The notes: generated from the letters alone by a model not told the origin. Counted from the first letter of the stretch, positions 9,529 to 16,990 are shown. The stretch is 19,956 bases of DNA from Bacteroidales bacterium (GCA_025455505.1 JALOMK010000002.1:1-19956); one strand, 5' to 3'. A program made the numbers and translations.

Positions 9529-10639
9529 ACACTCCGAAGAGTTTCCTCCTGATCACGATTGCATCATCACTGCATACCTCGCTGCAGCAGTAGCACCTTA
9601 TGCATTTACTGTCGGTGAGTACGATGTGTTTCTTGTTGTCTTGACGGGGTTTTATTGCCTCCACAGGGCATATCCTGACGCACTTCTGGCAACCTGTGCA
9701 TTTATCATGCAGGAATACTGGCCTCTTTTCAATCTTCCTGAGAGGTTTCACCCTCTTGAGAACGAACTGGAGGGCTATGTTTTTTATCCCTGAAACCGGT
9801 ATTTTTCTGAAGTTTTTCACCAGGATTGAAGCTCTGTCAGGTCCGTCGTAAACGATGTCATCTTCGCCGGCAAGCCATTTTTTTCGTTCGAGAGCGATTT
9901 TGTTTGTGGGTATTGCCATTGTTTCATAGCCTGCCGCATTGCTGGCTACAATGTCGAGTGCAAGAGGATTTGTTGAGCCGATCAGAAGTCCGACTTTCAC
10001 AGGGTAACCGTTTCCGGGACCTGGTCCTTCCATGCCCATTATCCCGTCAATTAAAAAGTAGTGCGGTGTTATCGCCTCGTTCAATCCCACAAGAAAATCC
10101 CCGAAACTCTCCCTGTCATGGTAAATTGCATGTTGCCTTGCCTTTCCGAACCCGGGAACCAGGCCGAGAGTGTTCTTAATTGCCCCTGTGAAATACATAA
10201 GTTCATGATTCTTGAACTTCGGGAGCGATATTATCAGGTCTGCTTTCAGAGCGGCAGCTGCTATTCTGAGTTTCCTTCGTTTGATCTTTATTTCCACAGG
10301 ATTTTCAGTGAAGTCAACCCATTCTGCGCCAGTGGACCTGCAGACTGCAGCTATTCCTGATTTTTCGGCCCTGAACCTGTTAAGGTGTACAGCAGGGGAA
10401 TCTCCGACAAGCACCGAGGCACCCTTTTCCTGGAGAAAACGGATTACTGCTTCAACAACAGCGGGATGTGTGCTTATGCACCTGACAGGGTCGTCGTCGG
10501 TGAGTATATTGGGCTTTACGAGAACTGTCCTGCCTTTAACGTCCGGACCGCCAGTGACACTGTAAATCTCACTGACAAGTTTTTGTATTACTGCGGGATC
10601 ATATTCAGTGCAGACTCTTGCGGCGACTCTATTGTTCAT
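9527..10639 (-). CDS. DUF362 protein with C-terminal 2x[4Fe-4S] ferredoxin
   Basis: The 370-residue product has an N-terminal DUF362 domain (about 1-290), recognised by VKPNILTDDDP, THPAVVEAV, VGDSPA, LISLPKFKNHELMYFTGAIK and DGIMGMEGPGP. A bacterial-type ferredoxin tail carries two cysteine sets: C314-x2-C317-x2-C320-x3-C324-P, and C346-x2-C349-x2-C352-x3-C356. The second has an extra adjacent C351 and lacks the usual proline after its last cysteine. No signal peptide is seen, so it is probably cytoplasmic. The family is widespread in anaerobes and presumed to take part in electron transfer or iron-sulfur enzyme assembly; no reaction is established. It has its own -7 element at 10665-10673, so it need not depend on dacB transcription. 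Confidence 0.88.
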   Translation of the reverse strand: MNNRVAARVCTEYDPAVIQKLVSEIYSVTGGPDVKGRTVLVKPNILTDDDPVRCISTHPAVVEAVIRFLQEKGASVLVGDSPAVHLNRFRAEKSGIAAVCRSTGAEWVDFTENPVEIKIKRRKLRIAAAALKADLIISLPKFKNHELMYFTGAIKNTLGLVPGFGKARQHAIYHDRESFGDFLVGLNEAITPHYFLIDGIMGMEGPGPGNGYPVKVGLLIGSTNPLALDIVASNAAGYETMAIPTNKIALERKKWLAGEDDIVYDGPDRASILVKNFRKIPVSGIKNIALQFVLKRVKPLRKIEKRPVFLHDKCTGCQKCVRICPVEAIKPRQDNKKHIVLTDSKCIRCYCCSEVCSDDAIVIRRKLFGV

Positions 10640-10664
10640 TTACGAATAAAAGTTTGTTGCGCCG

Positions 10665-10673
10665 GCAAATATA
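10665..10673 (-). promoter_or_regulatory. Bacteroidota -7 element upstream of the DUF362 gene
   Basis: On the minus strand the sequence reads TATATTTGC, an exact TAnnTTTGC match, placed 26 bases upstream of the start codon in the 66-base gap after dacB. No good TTTG is found 19-21 bases further upstream, so only half of the promoter is well supported. Confidence 0.55.
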
Positions 10674-10705
10674 AGGAAATGTTCAGGCGGTGGCGGATAA
10701 GCTTG

Positions 10706-12154
10706 TCAATACGATAATAAATCTTTCAGTATGTTTTCAATGGCTACAATCAGTGTGCGGGATGGCCCGGAATAGTTATTGACTATAATAGTGAATGCAA
10801 TCGTATTGCCTTTGAGTGTTTGAAGATAGCCACTGTAGCTCCTGACCCTTGTCATGGATCCGCTTTTTGCGAAAAGCCGCGATTCGAATACAGGGTCGCG
10901 GAAGTAATTCCTGAGAGTTCCCTCTTTTCCTGCTTCGGGGAGCGAATTATAGAATTCAGCGAAATTCCCGGAACTGTTTTTCATATACACTAGCAGCCTT
11001 GTCATAGCGGCTGCATTTACTGAATTCATGGGTGAGAGACCGCTTCCGTCTTCAATGAACATGCCTTTTATGCTTATTCCTGAATTCCTGAGAAACTCAT
11101 ATATCACATCAATTCCAGCCTCTGTTGAACCCTTACCCCTGAATTTCTTCCCGAGCTCCTTGAGGAAATGCTCGGCATAAAGGTTAATGCTTTCATGATT
11201 CAGGGCCTCTGCAAGCTTTGAGAGGGGAGGAGACAGGATTTCCGCGACTGGAGTAAGAGGCCCGCTTACAGGTGACAATTCAAGTCTTGAGGTAGAGGCC
11301 TCTGACTCTATGCTGATACCTTTTTCCCTGAGAGTTTCCTCAATCATCGTTGCAAAAAGCCTGGGAGGATCTGAAATTGATGCCTTAAGGGAAAAATCGT
11401 CGAGGTTCTCGGGAACAGTTCCTGCAAGCCAGCCGTTGGTGCTGTAAGGAGCCGCGAACACATAGCCTTCGTCGGCGGTGCCGGCGGCAACAAGCCAGTT
11501 TGAGAACTCACTCCTGCATTCAGGGGGGTCTATGTAGGCTATCTCAAGTGAACTGCCGGCAGTCGAGCGCTTAAGATATATATCATAGGTATTGTCGAAA
11601 ACCGACAAGCCGTAGGCGCCTGCACCATAGTAATTTCCGGCATCTTCCCAGAGCCACTTGGCCGGGACGGGCAGGAAATCGAAATGCGAGTCATCTGTAA
11701 TTACCCTGCCTTCAACCTTCCTTATGCCGGCATTCATAATTGCATCGGCCCAGTTTGTTTTGATATCTCCATAATGATCCTGGAAACGCTTTGATGCAAA
11801 AGCAGGGTCTCCTCCTCCGCTTATTACAATGTCGCCCGTGAGTCTTCCGCTATTCCTTGTGAGCCTGCCGGAATATCCTATTGAAGTCCTGAACCTGTAG
11901 TCGGGGCCAAGCAGCTCGAGAGCGGCTGCAGTTGTGACAAGTTTCAGTATAGACGCCGGAATAAGGCTTTTTGCAGATCCTGACTCAAATAATACTTCCC
12001 CGCTTACCGCATTTATTGCACAGAATGAAATTGATCCGTTCAGCATAGAGCTGTCGTTCAGTAATTTATTAATGCTGTTTTGCTGGGCGGATGCGGCGGC
12101 AGTGCTCAGGGCAACAACGAAAAGAGTCCTTGTCAGGAAGCAGAGTGATTTCAT
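10706..12154 (-). CDS. dacB: D-Ala-D-Ala carboxypeptidase/endopeptidase (PBP4, S13)
   Basis: The 482-residue product begins with a signal peptide ending ASA at residue 23. The three penicillin-binding active-site motifs are present: S68-I-L-K71 (SxxK, acylated serine), S322-I-N324 (SxN) and K430-S-G432 (the KTG box as KSG). The long segment between the first two motifs, with GDIVISGGGDPAF and an ITDDSHFD stretch, is characteristic of the S13/PBP4 family. Such enzymes act in the periplasm and trim or open peptide cross-links of peptidoglycan. The start overlaps the rlmN stop as ATGA, so translation is probably coupled. dapF, in the same strand block, supplies meso-diaminopimelate for peptidoglycan stems. 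Length is normal for the family. Confidence 0.93.
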   Translation of the reverse strand: MKSLCFLTRTLFVVALSTAAASAQQNSINKLLNDSSMLNGSISFCAINAVSGEVLFESGSAKSLIPASILKLVTTAAALELLGPDYRFRTSIGYSGRLTRNSGRLTGDIVISGGGDPAFASKRFQDHYGDIKTNWADAIMNAGIRKVEGRVITDDSHFDFLPVPAKWLWEDAGNYYGAGAYGLSVFDNTYDIYLKRSTAGSSLEIAYIDPPECRSEFSNWLVAAGTADEGYVFAAPYSTNGWLAGTVPENLDDFSLKASISDPPRLFATMIEETLREKGISIESEASTSRLELSPVSGPLTPVAEILSPPLSKLAEALNHESINLYAEHFLKELGKKFRGKGSTEAGIDVIYEFLRNSGISIKGMFIEDGSGLSPMNSVNAAAMTRLLVYMKNSSGNFAEFYNSLPEAGKEGTLRNYFRDPVFESRLFAKSGSMTRVRSYSGYLQTLKGNTIAFTIIVNNYSGPSRTLIVAIENILKDLLSY

Positions 12155-13173
12155 TTATTCTGTTCTAATGTGGAGAGAAGACCGCAGGCGGCCTGTATAT
12201 CCACACCCCTGCTTGCCCTGATAGTTGTAAGAATGCCTTTGGCATTCAGCGCATCCCTGAAGGCTGAAATTGTTTTTTCGTCGGGACTAATGAAATCAGA
12301 GCCGGGGATGGGGTGGAACCTGATAAGGTTTATTCTGCATTTAATCCCGTTAAGTATTCTGGCGAGTTCCCTGACATGTTTAGGGCCGTCATTGAGACCC
12401 CTGAAAAGGATGTACTCGAAGGAGACCCTTCTCTGGCTGTTGAAATCGAAATTCCTTATAATCTCAAGGACCTCCTTCACAGTGTTTGATTTCTGGACGG
12501 GCATCAGTTTCCTGCGTTCTTCGTCAAATGGAGAATGAAGGCTGACAGCCAGATGGCATTTGCTGCCGGAGAGAAATTCCTTTATCGGGTTTGTCAATCC
12601 GACAGTGCTCACTGTGATTCTTGTAGGGCTCCAGCCGTAGCCCCATTCGGAAGTGAGTATCTCGAGCGATTTCATGACCTCCGTGAGGTTGTCGAGAGGT
12701 TCCCCCATTCCCATGTAGACAATGTTTGTAAGAGACTTGAATTCAGGCAGGCTTCTGAACTGGTTCAGTATCTCATTTGCTGACAGGTTTCCCTGGAAGC
12801 CCTGTTTCCCTGTCATGCAGAAGGTGCAGCCCATTTTGCATCCTGACTGTGACGAGACGCATATTGTAGCCCTGTCGGCATCGGGAATATAGGCAGTTTC
12901 GATGAACCTGTTGTTAAGCACTCTGAACAGGTATTTTTTTGTGCCGTCGCTGCTCTCCGATGAACTTTCGGGAGGGTAGAGGCCGGTTTCATATTCAGCT
13001 GAAAGGAATTCCCTTGCTTTTTTCGGAAGGTTTGTCATCTCTTCCACCGACGAAATTTCCTTCCTGTAAAGCCAGTCAGCCATCTGCCTGGCAGAGAAGC
13101 CAGGCAATCCCGCTCTGCGTGACACTGCAATAAGCTCATTCAGTGTCTTCCCGTATAGTCTTTCCTTATTCAT
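12151..13173 (-). CDS. rlmN: Dual-specificity rRNA/tRNA adenine-C2 methyltransferase RlmN
   Basis: This is a radical-SAM enzyme that methylates C2 of A2503 in 23S rRNA and A37 in some tRNAs. From the chosen start it has 340 residues, the usual length. The cluster motif is C112-KMG-C116-TF-C119, followed by YMGMGEPLDN (GxGEP, SAM binding). C330 in the RGVDIQAACG tail is the second catalytic cysteine that carries the methyl group. The start at 13173 was chosen because it is preceded by a GCAGGGA ribosome-binding-like sequence and gives the family N-terminus; an in-frame upstream ATG at 13233 would add 20 atypical residues. The gene is translationally coupled to dacB through a 4-base overlap. 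Confidence 0.95.
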   Translation of the reverse strand: MNKERLYGKTLNELIAVSRRAGLPGFSARQMADWLYRKEISSVEEMTNLPKKAREFLSAEYETGLYPPESSSESSDGTKKYLFRVLNNRFIETAYIPDADRATICVSSQSGCKMGCTFCMTGKQGFQGNLSANEILNQFRSLPEFKSLTNIVYMGMGEPLDNLTEVMKSLEILTSEWGYGWSPTRITVSTVGLTNPIKEFLSGSKCHLAVSLHSPFDEERRKLMPVQKSNTVKEVLEIIRNFDFNSQRRVSFEYILFRGLNDGPKHVRELARILNGIKCRINLIRFHPIPGSDFISPDEKTISAFRDALNAKGILTTIRASRGVDIQAACGLLSTLEQNK

Positions 13174-13225
13174 TCCCTGCCATTGCCAGATAACTGTATA
13201 ATAATGTAAAAAAATAGCCTTATAA

Positions 13226-13271
13226 CCGCACACCGCACACCCTTACACCCTTAGGCCCTTATGCCTTTAAT
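13226..13271. repeat. 7-base and 8-base tandem repeats on the S9 hydrolase stop codon
   Basis: Plus-strand units are CCGCACA twice (13226-13239), then CCCTTACA, CCCTTAGG, CCCTTATG and CCTTTAAT (13240-13271). In the gene's direction this is TAAAGGC at the stop codon, then variants of NTAAGGGY, then GTGCGGT heptamers. The order (8-mers first, 7-mers second) and the stop-proximal TAAAGGC are the same as at 66-153, although the heptamer differs. It fills about half of the 93-base gap between the hydrolase and rlmN. Confidence 0.8.
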
Positions 13272-14355
13272 AGTATCCGTAGCCCGCTTTCTGCAGTTCT
13301 TTTATATTCCGGAATGGTTTTGGAGGCGAAAGGTATTTATTGAGGTGGTTATAAATTTTAAGTCTTATCTCCTTTGCCTGCATGTAATCCATCCTGTCGA
13401 ATGAATGGCCGCCAGGCATTTCCTTGAATATTTCGTACTCGAAATTCTTTTTTCCGTCAGCCTTCAGGGATTTTATCAGGTGTTCCACTTCCAGCACGTT
13501 AACATCCTCATCGTTTGTATTTGTATGTATCAGGAGCGGAGTATTCTGGTATTTATGTGTCTGCCATGCAGGGGATCTTTTCCTGTATTCGGCAACATCC
13601 TGGTCGGCAGGTTTTCCTATTGGAGGCTGCTCTGCAAATATATCCCTGTATTCCTGGTTCTTGTATCCCATCCTTGCAATCAGGTCGCTGACCGGCACGC
13701 CGGTAAAAGCGACCTTATAATTCTGGGGGTACTCGAATATATTGAAAAGAGCTATATAGCCGCCATGGCTCCAGCCTATTATGCCGGTTCTTTCACCGTC
13801 GACTATTGAATAGTTTTCGACCATGTATTTTCTGCCGGCCTCAACATCCTGGACTTCAAGGCCTCCATAATCTATTTTCGAATACATGTCCCTGCCGTAC
13901 CCGGTCGATCCCCTGTATTCCGCCGCTGTTACTATGTAGCCCTGTGATACCAGTTCCCTGACTATATGAGTATAGTAAGTATCGAAATTTGCATGCACGC
14001 CGCCATGAGGGAATACAATCAGAGGGTATTTCTTCGACTGGTCGGCATCCCTTGGGATAAACACGTAGGACCAGAACTTCACTGGATTTCCGGCGCCCTG
14101 CCCCGTTGGGTTTTTCTCTTTTGCCAGAGGAGGACCTGTAATATATACCTTATCTATATAGGCTACATCACCAACCCTGTTGTACCAGATAATGTCATCG
14201 GTTTTTTTCTCGAGAATATCAATCCTGTGCCCGAGGTTTTCAAACTTGTCGCTGCTTTCCCTGATAGCGTTCATCAATTCACTGTTGCCCGGCTGCGCCA
14301 GCACAACAGATGAAATTATCATCAAGGCTGGAATCAATTTAAGTCTTCTCATCAT
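13267..14355 (-). CDS. Secreted alpha/beta hydrolase of prolyl-oligopeptidase (S9) type
   Basis: From the start chosen at 14355 the product has 362 residues. MMRRLKLIPALMIISSVVLA is a good signal peptide with cleavage before QPGN. Three ATGs (14364, 14355, 14352) lie within 12 bases and cannot be separated by sequence alone; the frame's earlier ATG at 14403 would bury the signal. The catalytic triad is clear: nucleophile S196 in GWSHGG, D282 in TNDEDVN, H317 in PGGHSF. An HGG oxyanion segment (FPHGG, 116-120) and YRGSTGYG match S9 C-terminal domains. The beta-propeller of true prolyl oligopeptidases is absent, replaced by about 90 N-terminal residues, so substrate range may differ. Peptidase or esterase activity in the periplasm is likely. 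The gene lies downstream of dapF, 133 bases away. Confidence 0.83.
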   Translation of the reverse strand: MMRRLKLIPALMIISSVVLAQPGNSELMNAIRESSDKFENLGHRIDILEKKTDDIIWYNRVGDVAYIDKVYITGPPLAKEKNPTGQGAGNPVKFWSYVFIPRDADQSKKYPLIVFPHGGVHANFDTYYTHIVRELVSQGYIVTAAEYRGSTGYGRDMYSKIDYGGLEVQDVEAGRKYMVENYSIVDGERTGIIGWSHGGYIALFNIFEYPQNYKVAFTGVPVSDLIARMGYKNQEYRDIFAEQPPIGKPADQDVAEYRKRSPAWQTHKYQNTPLLIHTNTNDEDVNVLEVEHLIKSLKADGKKNFEYEIFKEMPGGHSFDRMDYMQAKEIRLKIYNHLNKYLSPPKPFRNIKELQKAGYGYY

Positions 14356-14425
14356 ATCCTGCATATTTAAGGATTTATAATGCTCTTGCCAGCTCCCGGC
14401 CATTATGCATCCAAGCCTTTGCCAC

Positions 14426-14446
14426 GTTCGTCGTTCGTCTTTCGTC
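14426..14446. repeat. 7-base tandem repeat downstream of dapF
   Basis: Three exact-length units, GTTCGTC, GTTCGTC and TTTCGTC, lie 43-63 bases past the dapF stop codon (in that gene's sense GACGAA followed by A or C). It is short, but it shares the heptamer period and 3'-end position of the arrays at 66-114 and 13226-13239 while using a different unit. Confidence 0.65.
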
Positions 14447-14449
14447 TAC

Positions 14450-14479
14450 CTCACCCACCCCAGCCCCTCCCAATAGGGG
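14450..14479. repeat. C-rich stretch ending in a CCCC/GGGG hairpin
   Basis: A nearly pure C/A/T run rich in CCC (14450-14471) ends with CCCC (14464-14467), an 8-base loop and GGGG (14476-14479), just past the dapF stop at 14489. It resembles a degenerate copy of the dispersed cytosine-rich repeats seen in some bacterial genomes, but that resemblance is from memory. It could act as a weak terminator for dapF, though there is no T-run in that direction. Confidence 0.4.
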
Positions 14480-14488
14480 ATCAGAATG

Positions 14489-15265
14489 TTAGGCTTCGAC
14501 TGTCCCGTCAAACACGAAGGTTGCCGGGCCGGCGAGCCATATGTCGTGAATGTTTTTGCCTGAAACTGAAAGTGTCACTGCCAGGTTTCCCCCTTTGGTC
14601 CTGACTTTTATTGTTCCAGTGTCAAAGTGACCTGACAATACTGCAGCAATGGCAGAGGCAGTGACGCCTGTGCCGCAGGAAAGAGTTTCCTCCTCAACGC
14701 CCCTTTCAAAAGTCCTTACAAAGAGCCCGTCCTTTTCAAGCTCTACGAAATTGACATTTGTCCCTCCCGGCGCAAACTCCTCCGCCCACCTGAATTTCCT
14801 TCCTTCGGTTTCGACGTCAATGTCGCTCACTTTTTCCCTGAAGAGCACATAATGCGGCGATCCGGTATTAATGAAATAGCTGCCATTTACAAGCTTAGGA
14901 TCTTTTACATCGTTCATCGAAAGGTTGATTATGCCGTCCTCGTATGCGGCCCTGTGCAGACCGTCGATTGCCTTGAAAATATGCTTCTTGCCGGCAATGC
15001 CCGTCCTTATTGCGAAATCGGCAGAACAGCGTCCGCCGTTACCGCACATTGTGCCCTCGAACCCGTCGGAGTTGAAATACTTCATCTCATAATCATATTC
15101 CCTGCTGTTGCCGATGAGGATAAGTCCGTCGGCGCCAATGCCGAAGCGCCTGTCGCACAGTTTGTTGATTAATGTGGAGTTGTCGGGATTAAAAATACCG
15201 TTCCTGTTATCGATAATCACAAAATCATTACCTGCACCCTGGTACTTTTTGAAATCTGCTTTCAT
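14489..15265 (-). CDS. dapF: Diaminopimelate epimerase
   Basis: This 258-residue cytoplasmic enzyme interconverts LL- and meso-diaminopimelate, the last step before lysine and the source of meso-DAP for peptidoglycan. The two active-site cysteines are present: C74 in MCGNGGRC and C197 in LSCGTG, acting as the base/acid pair. N-terminal KYQGAGNDFVIIDN and RRFGIGADG, and ERGVEEETLSCGTG near the end, are the family signatures. Length is slightly short of the typical 270-280 but complete at both ends. In many genomes of this phylum dapF is followed by LL-diaminopimelate aminotransferase; that gene is not here. The promoter must lie in the repeat-rich gap shared with htrA. Confidence 0.96.
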   Translation of the reverse strand: MKADFKKYQGAGNDFVIIDNRNGIFNPDNSTLINKLCDRRFGIGADGLILIGNSREYDYEMKYFNSDGFEGTMCGNGGRCSADFAIRTGIAGKKHIFKAIDGLHRAAYEDGIINLSMNDVKDPKLVNGSYFINTGSPHYVLFREKVSDIDVETEGRKFRWAEEFAPGGTNVNFVELEKDGLFVRTFERGVEEETLSCGTGVTASAIAAVLSGHFDTGTIKVRTKGGNLAVTLSVSGKNIHDIWLAGPATFVFDGTVEA

Positions 15266-15317
15266 TGAGTATGTATATGTTATCAGTTTATAATTTCATC
15301 ATTTACTTGACAGCTGA

Positions 15318-15370
15318 GTTAAAAATCTTTAACAACTGAAGCCTCAGATTGTTAAAGTGAAGTTAAAATC
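15318..15370. promoter_or_regulatory. Symmetric hairpin/operator-like element with flanking direct repeats
   Basis: CTTTAACAACTGA (15327-15339) pairs with TCAG plus TTGTTAAAG (15344-15357) around the loop AGCC, making a 13-bp stem with a single extra A at 15348. It is flanked by direct repeats GTTAAAAATC (15318-15327) and GTTAAAATC (15362-15370). Four TTAA cores start at 15319, 15329, 15352 and 15363, so each outer copy is 10 or 11 bases, one helical turn, from an inner one. It lies between the divergent dapF and htrA genes, where a transcription terminator is not needed. A binding site for a dimeric regulator is the leading inference; a small mobile-element relic is the alternative. Confidence 0.6.
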
Positions 15371-15405
15371 CCTGCCATTATGCCATAAAGCCCAAAAATG
15401 CATGA

Positions 15406-15422
15406 ATTTTGTAAAACAAAAT
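15406..15422. other. 7-bp perfect inverted repeat in the dapF-htrA gap
   Basis: ATTTTGT and ACAAAAT face each other across AAA. Outside the repeat the sequence becomes A-rich, running to a stretch of seven A at 15426-15432. It lies 36 bases from the larger hairpin on the htrA side and could be a second protein-binding site or part of the htrA leader. Confidence 0.45.
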
Positions 15423-15518
15423 GTATAAAAAAAGGTTATAAAGATATGAATCTTTTAAGAAGCAGTAAAAAATGAAAAATGCCTGATATAAAAAGGCTGC
15501 AATAAAAAGAATGTAAAA

Positions 15519-15531
15519 CTTAAAATTTAAG
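15519..15531. other. Palindrome CTTAAA-A-TTTAAG at the htrA start
   Basis: A perfect 13-base palindrome ends four bases before the htrA start codon, so it covers the region where a ribosome would bind. It is entirely A/T apart from its ends. No Shine-Dalgarno sequence is present. It may be a binding site or simply an A/T-rich translation enhancer of the kind common in this phylum. Confidence 0.4.
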
Positions 15532-15535
15532 CAAT

Positions 15536-16990
15536 ATGAAACCCAGATATCTTTTACTTTCCCTGCTGATGGCAATTGCCGGAGGAGCCATCTCTTTGTT
15601 TGCATACACAAGGTTCATTGATAAACCGGATCCAGTTATTTCCATGGATTCCTCATCGGTGCAGACTGCAGACGCCAGGGCCTATATGACCTCTTTCCAG
15701 ATGCAGGACGGGTTCCCTGACTTTACTGCAATATCAGAACAGGCTGTCCATGCAGTTGTGCATGTCCATACAAAGTCAATGGTAGGGCAGCCTTCAAACC
15801 CTCTAATGGAATGGTTTTACGGTGACAGGTATTCGAGACCGAGAGAAGTCAGCGGCTATGGATCAGGTGTTATTATAAGTGCTGACGGCTACATAATTAC
15901 CAACAATCATGTGATTGACGGTGCTGAGAACGTTGAGGTGACCCTCAATGATAAAAGAGTTCTTCCGGCGACAATTGTCGGAAAGGATCCAAGTACCGAT
16001 ATAGCCCTTCTCAAGGTTAAGAGCACAAACCTTCCTTTCCTGAAATATGGAAGTTCAGACCAGCTTAAATTAGGCGAATGGGTACTCGCCGTTGGAAACC
16101 CGTTCAACCTTACTTCCACCGTCACAGCAGGAATTGTTAGCGCCAAGGGAAGAAGCCTTAACCTGCTTGAGGGCGATTACAAGATTGAATCGTTCATTCA
16201 GACAGATGCAGCCCTCAACATGGGAAACAGCGGCGGTGCCCTGATAAATACAAGAGGTGAACTTGTCGGCATCACTACCGCAATTATCTCTCCAAGCGGA
16301 GCATACGCAGGCAACTCTTTTGCAGTTCCCGTATCGATTGTTCAGAAGGTAGTCGCTGACCTCAGGGAGTTTGGAGAGGTCCAGCGTGCCCTCATCGGAG
16401 TCAACATCAGGGATGTGAATTCAGAAGATGCCGAAAAAATGGACCTTAAGGAAGTAAGCGGGATTCTCGTTACGAACATTGTAGCAGGTGGTTCTGCAGA
16501 AGATGCCGGACTGAAGGAGAATGATGTCATAGTGAAGTTCGACGGACAGGGCGTGTCTTCAGTGCCAGAACTCCAGGAACAGGTGAGCAGGCGCCGCCCG
16601 GGCGACAGGGCAAACCTTACATATGTCCGTAACGGCAAGGAAACCACAGTTCCGATTGTACTGAAGAACTCCTCGGGTACAACCAATATTGTCAAGACAG
16701 GTGAAGGCATTGAAGTCGTCTACGGTGCAAAGCTTGAACCCTTGAGCATGAGCGAGAAGAGCAGGCTGAAAGTCGACCATGGCGTGAAAGTCACAGAGAT
16801 CAATGACGGTAAATTCAGGGATTTCGGTATGAAACGAGGATATATTATTCTTACAATCAACGGTAAAAAGATAAAGAACCCTGCTGAGATAAAGCAGATT
16901 ACGGACAGCGAGGAGGATAAAGTTGAATCAATTGGAGGATTGTTCATCCAGTCCGATGGAAGCGTGTTCAGATTCCAGTTCGGCAACTAG
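15536..16990 (+). CDS. degP: HtrA/DegP-type periplasmic serine protease
   Basis: The 484-residue envelope quality-control protease opens with a hydrophobic segment (about 5-24, LLLSLLMAIAGGAISLFAY) that has no obvious cleavage site, so it may be membrane-anchored and DegS-like in topology. The trypsin-like domain carries triad H125 (TNNHVID), D155 (TDIALLKV) and S232 (GNSGGAL). The residue usually proline before GNSGG is methionine (NMGNSGG). A canonical PDZ domain spans about 286-378 and a more divergent second PDZ about 395-484, giving the two-PDZ DegP/DegQ layout. The gene diverges from dapF behind a gap full of inverted repeats, consistent with stress control, though that is inference. 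A strong terminator follows at 17020-17048. Symbol choice between degP and degQ is open. Confidence 0.92.
   Translation: MKPRYLLLSLLMAIAGGAISLFAYTRFIDKPDPVISMDSSSVQTADARAYMTSFQMQDGFPDFTAISEQAVHAVVHVHTKSMVGQPSNPLMEWFYGDRYSRPREVSGYGSGVIISADGYIITNNHVIDGAENVEVTLNDKRVLPATIVGKDPSTDIALLKVKSTNLPFLKYGSSDQLKLGEWVLAVGNPFNLTSTVTAGIVSAKGRSLNLLEGDYKIESFIQTDAALNMGNSGGALINTRGELVGITTAIISPSGAYAGNSFAVPVSIVQKVVADLREFGEVQRALIGVNIRDVNSEDAEKMDLKEVSGILVTNIVAGGSAEDAGLKENDVIVKFDGQGVSSVPELQEQVSRRRPGDRANLTYVRNGKETTVPIVLKNSSGTTNIVKTGEGIEVVYGAKLEPLSMSEKSRLKVDHGVKVTEINDGKFRDFGMKRGYIILTINGKKIKNPAEIKQITDSEEDKVESIGGLFIQSDGSVFRFQFGN

Noticed and set aside
15378..15611. Minus-strand hydrophobic small protein in the dapF-htrA gap
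   Set aside because: The F/Y/L-rich translation reflects A/T-rich intergenic DNA and the frame begins inside the htrA coding region.
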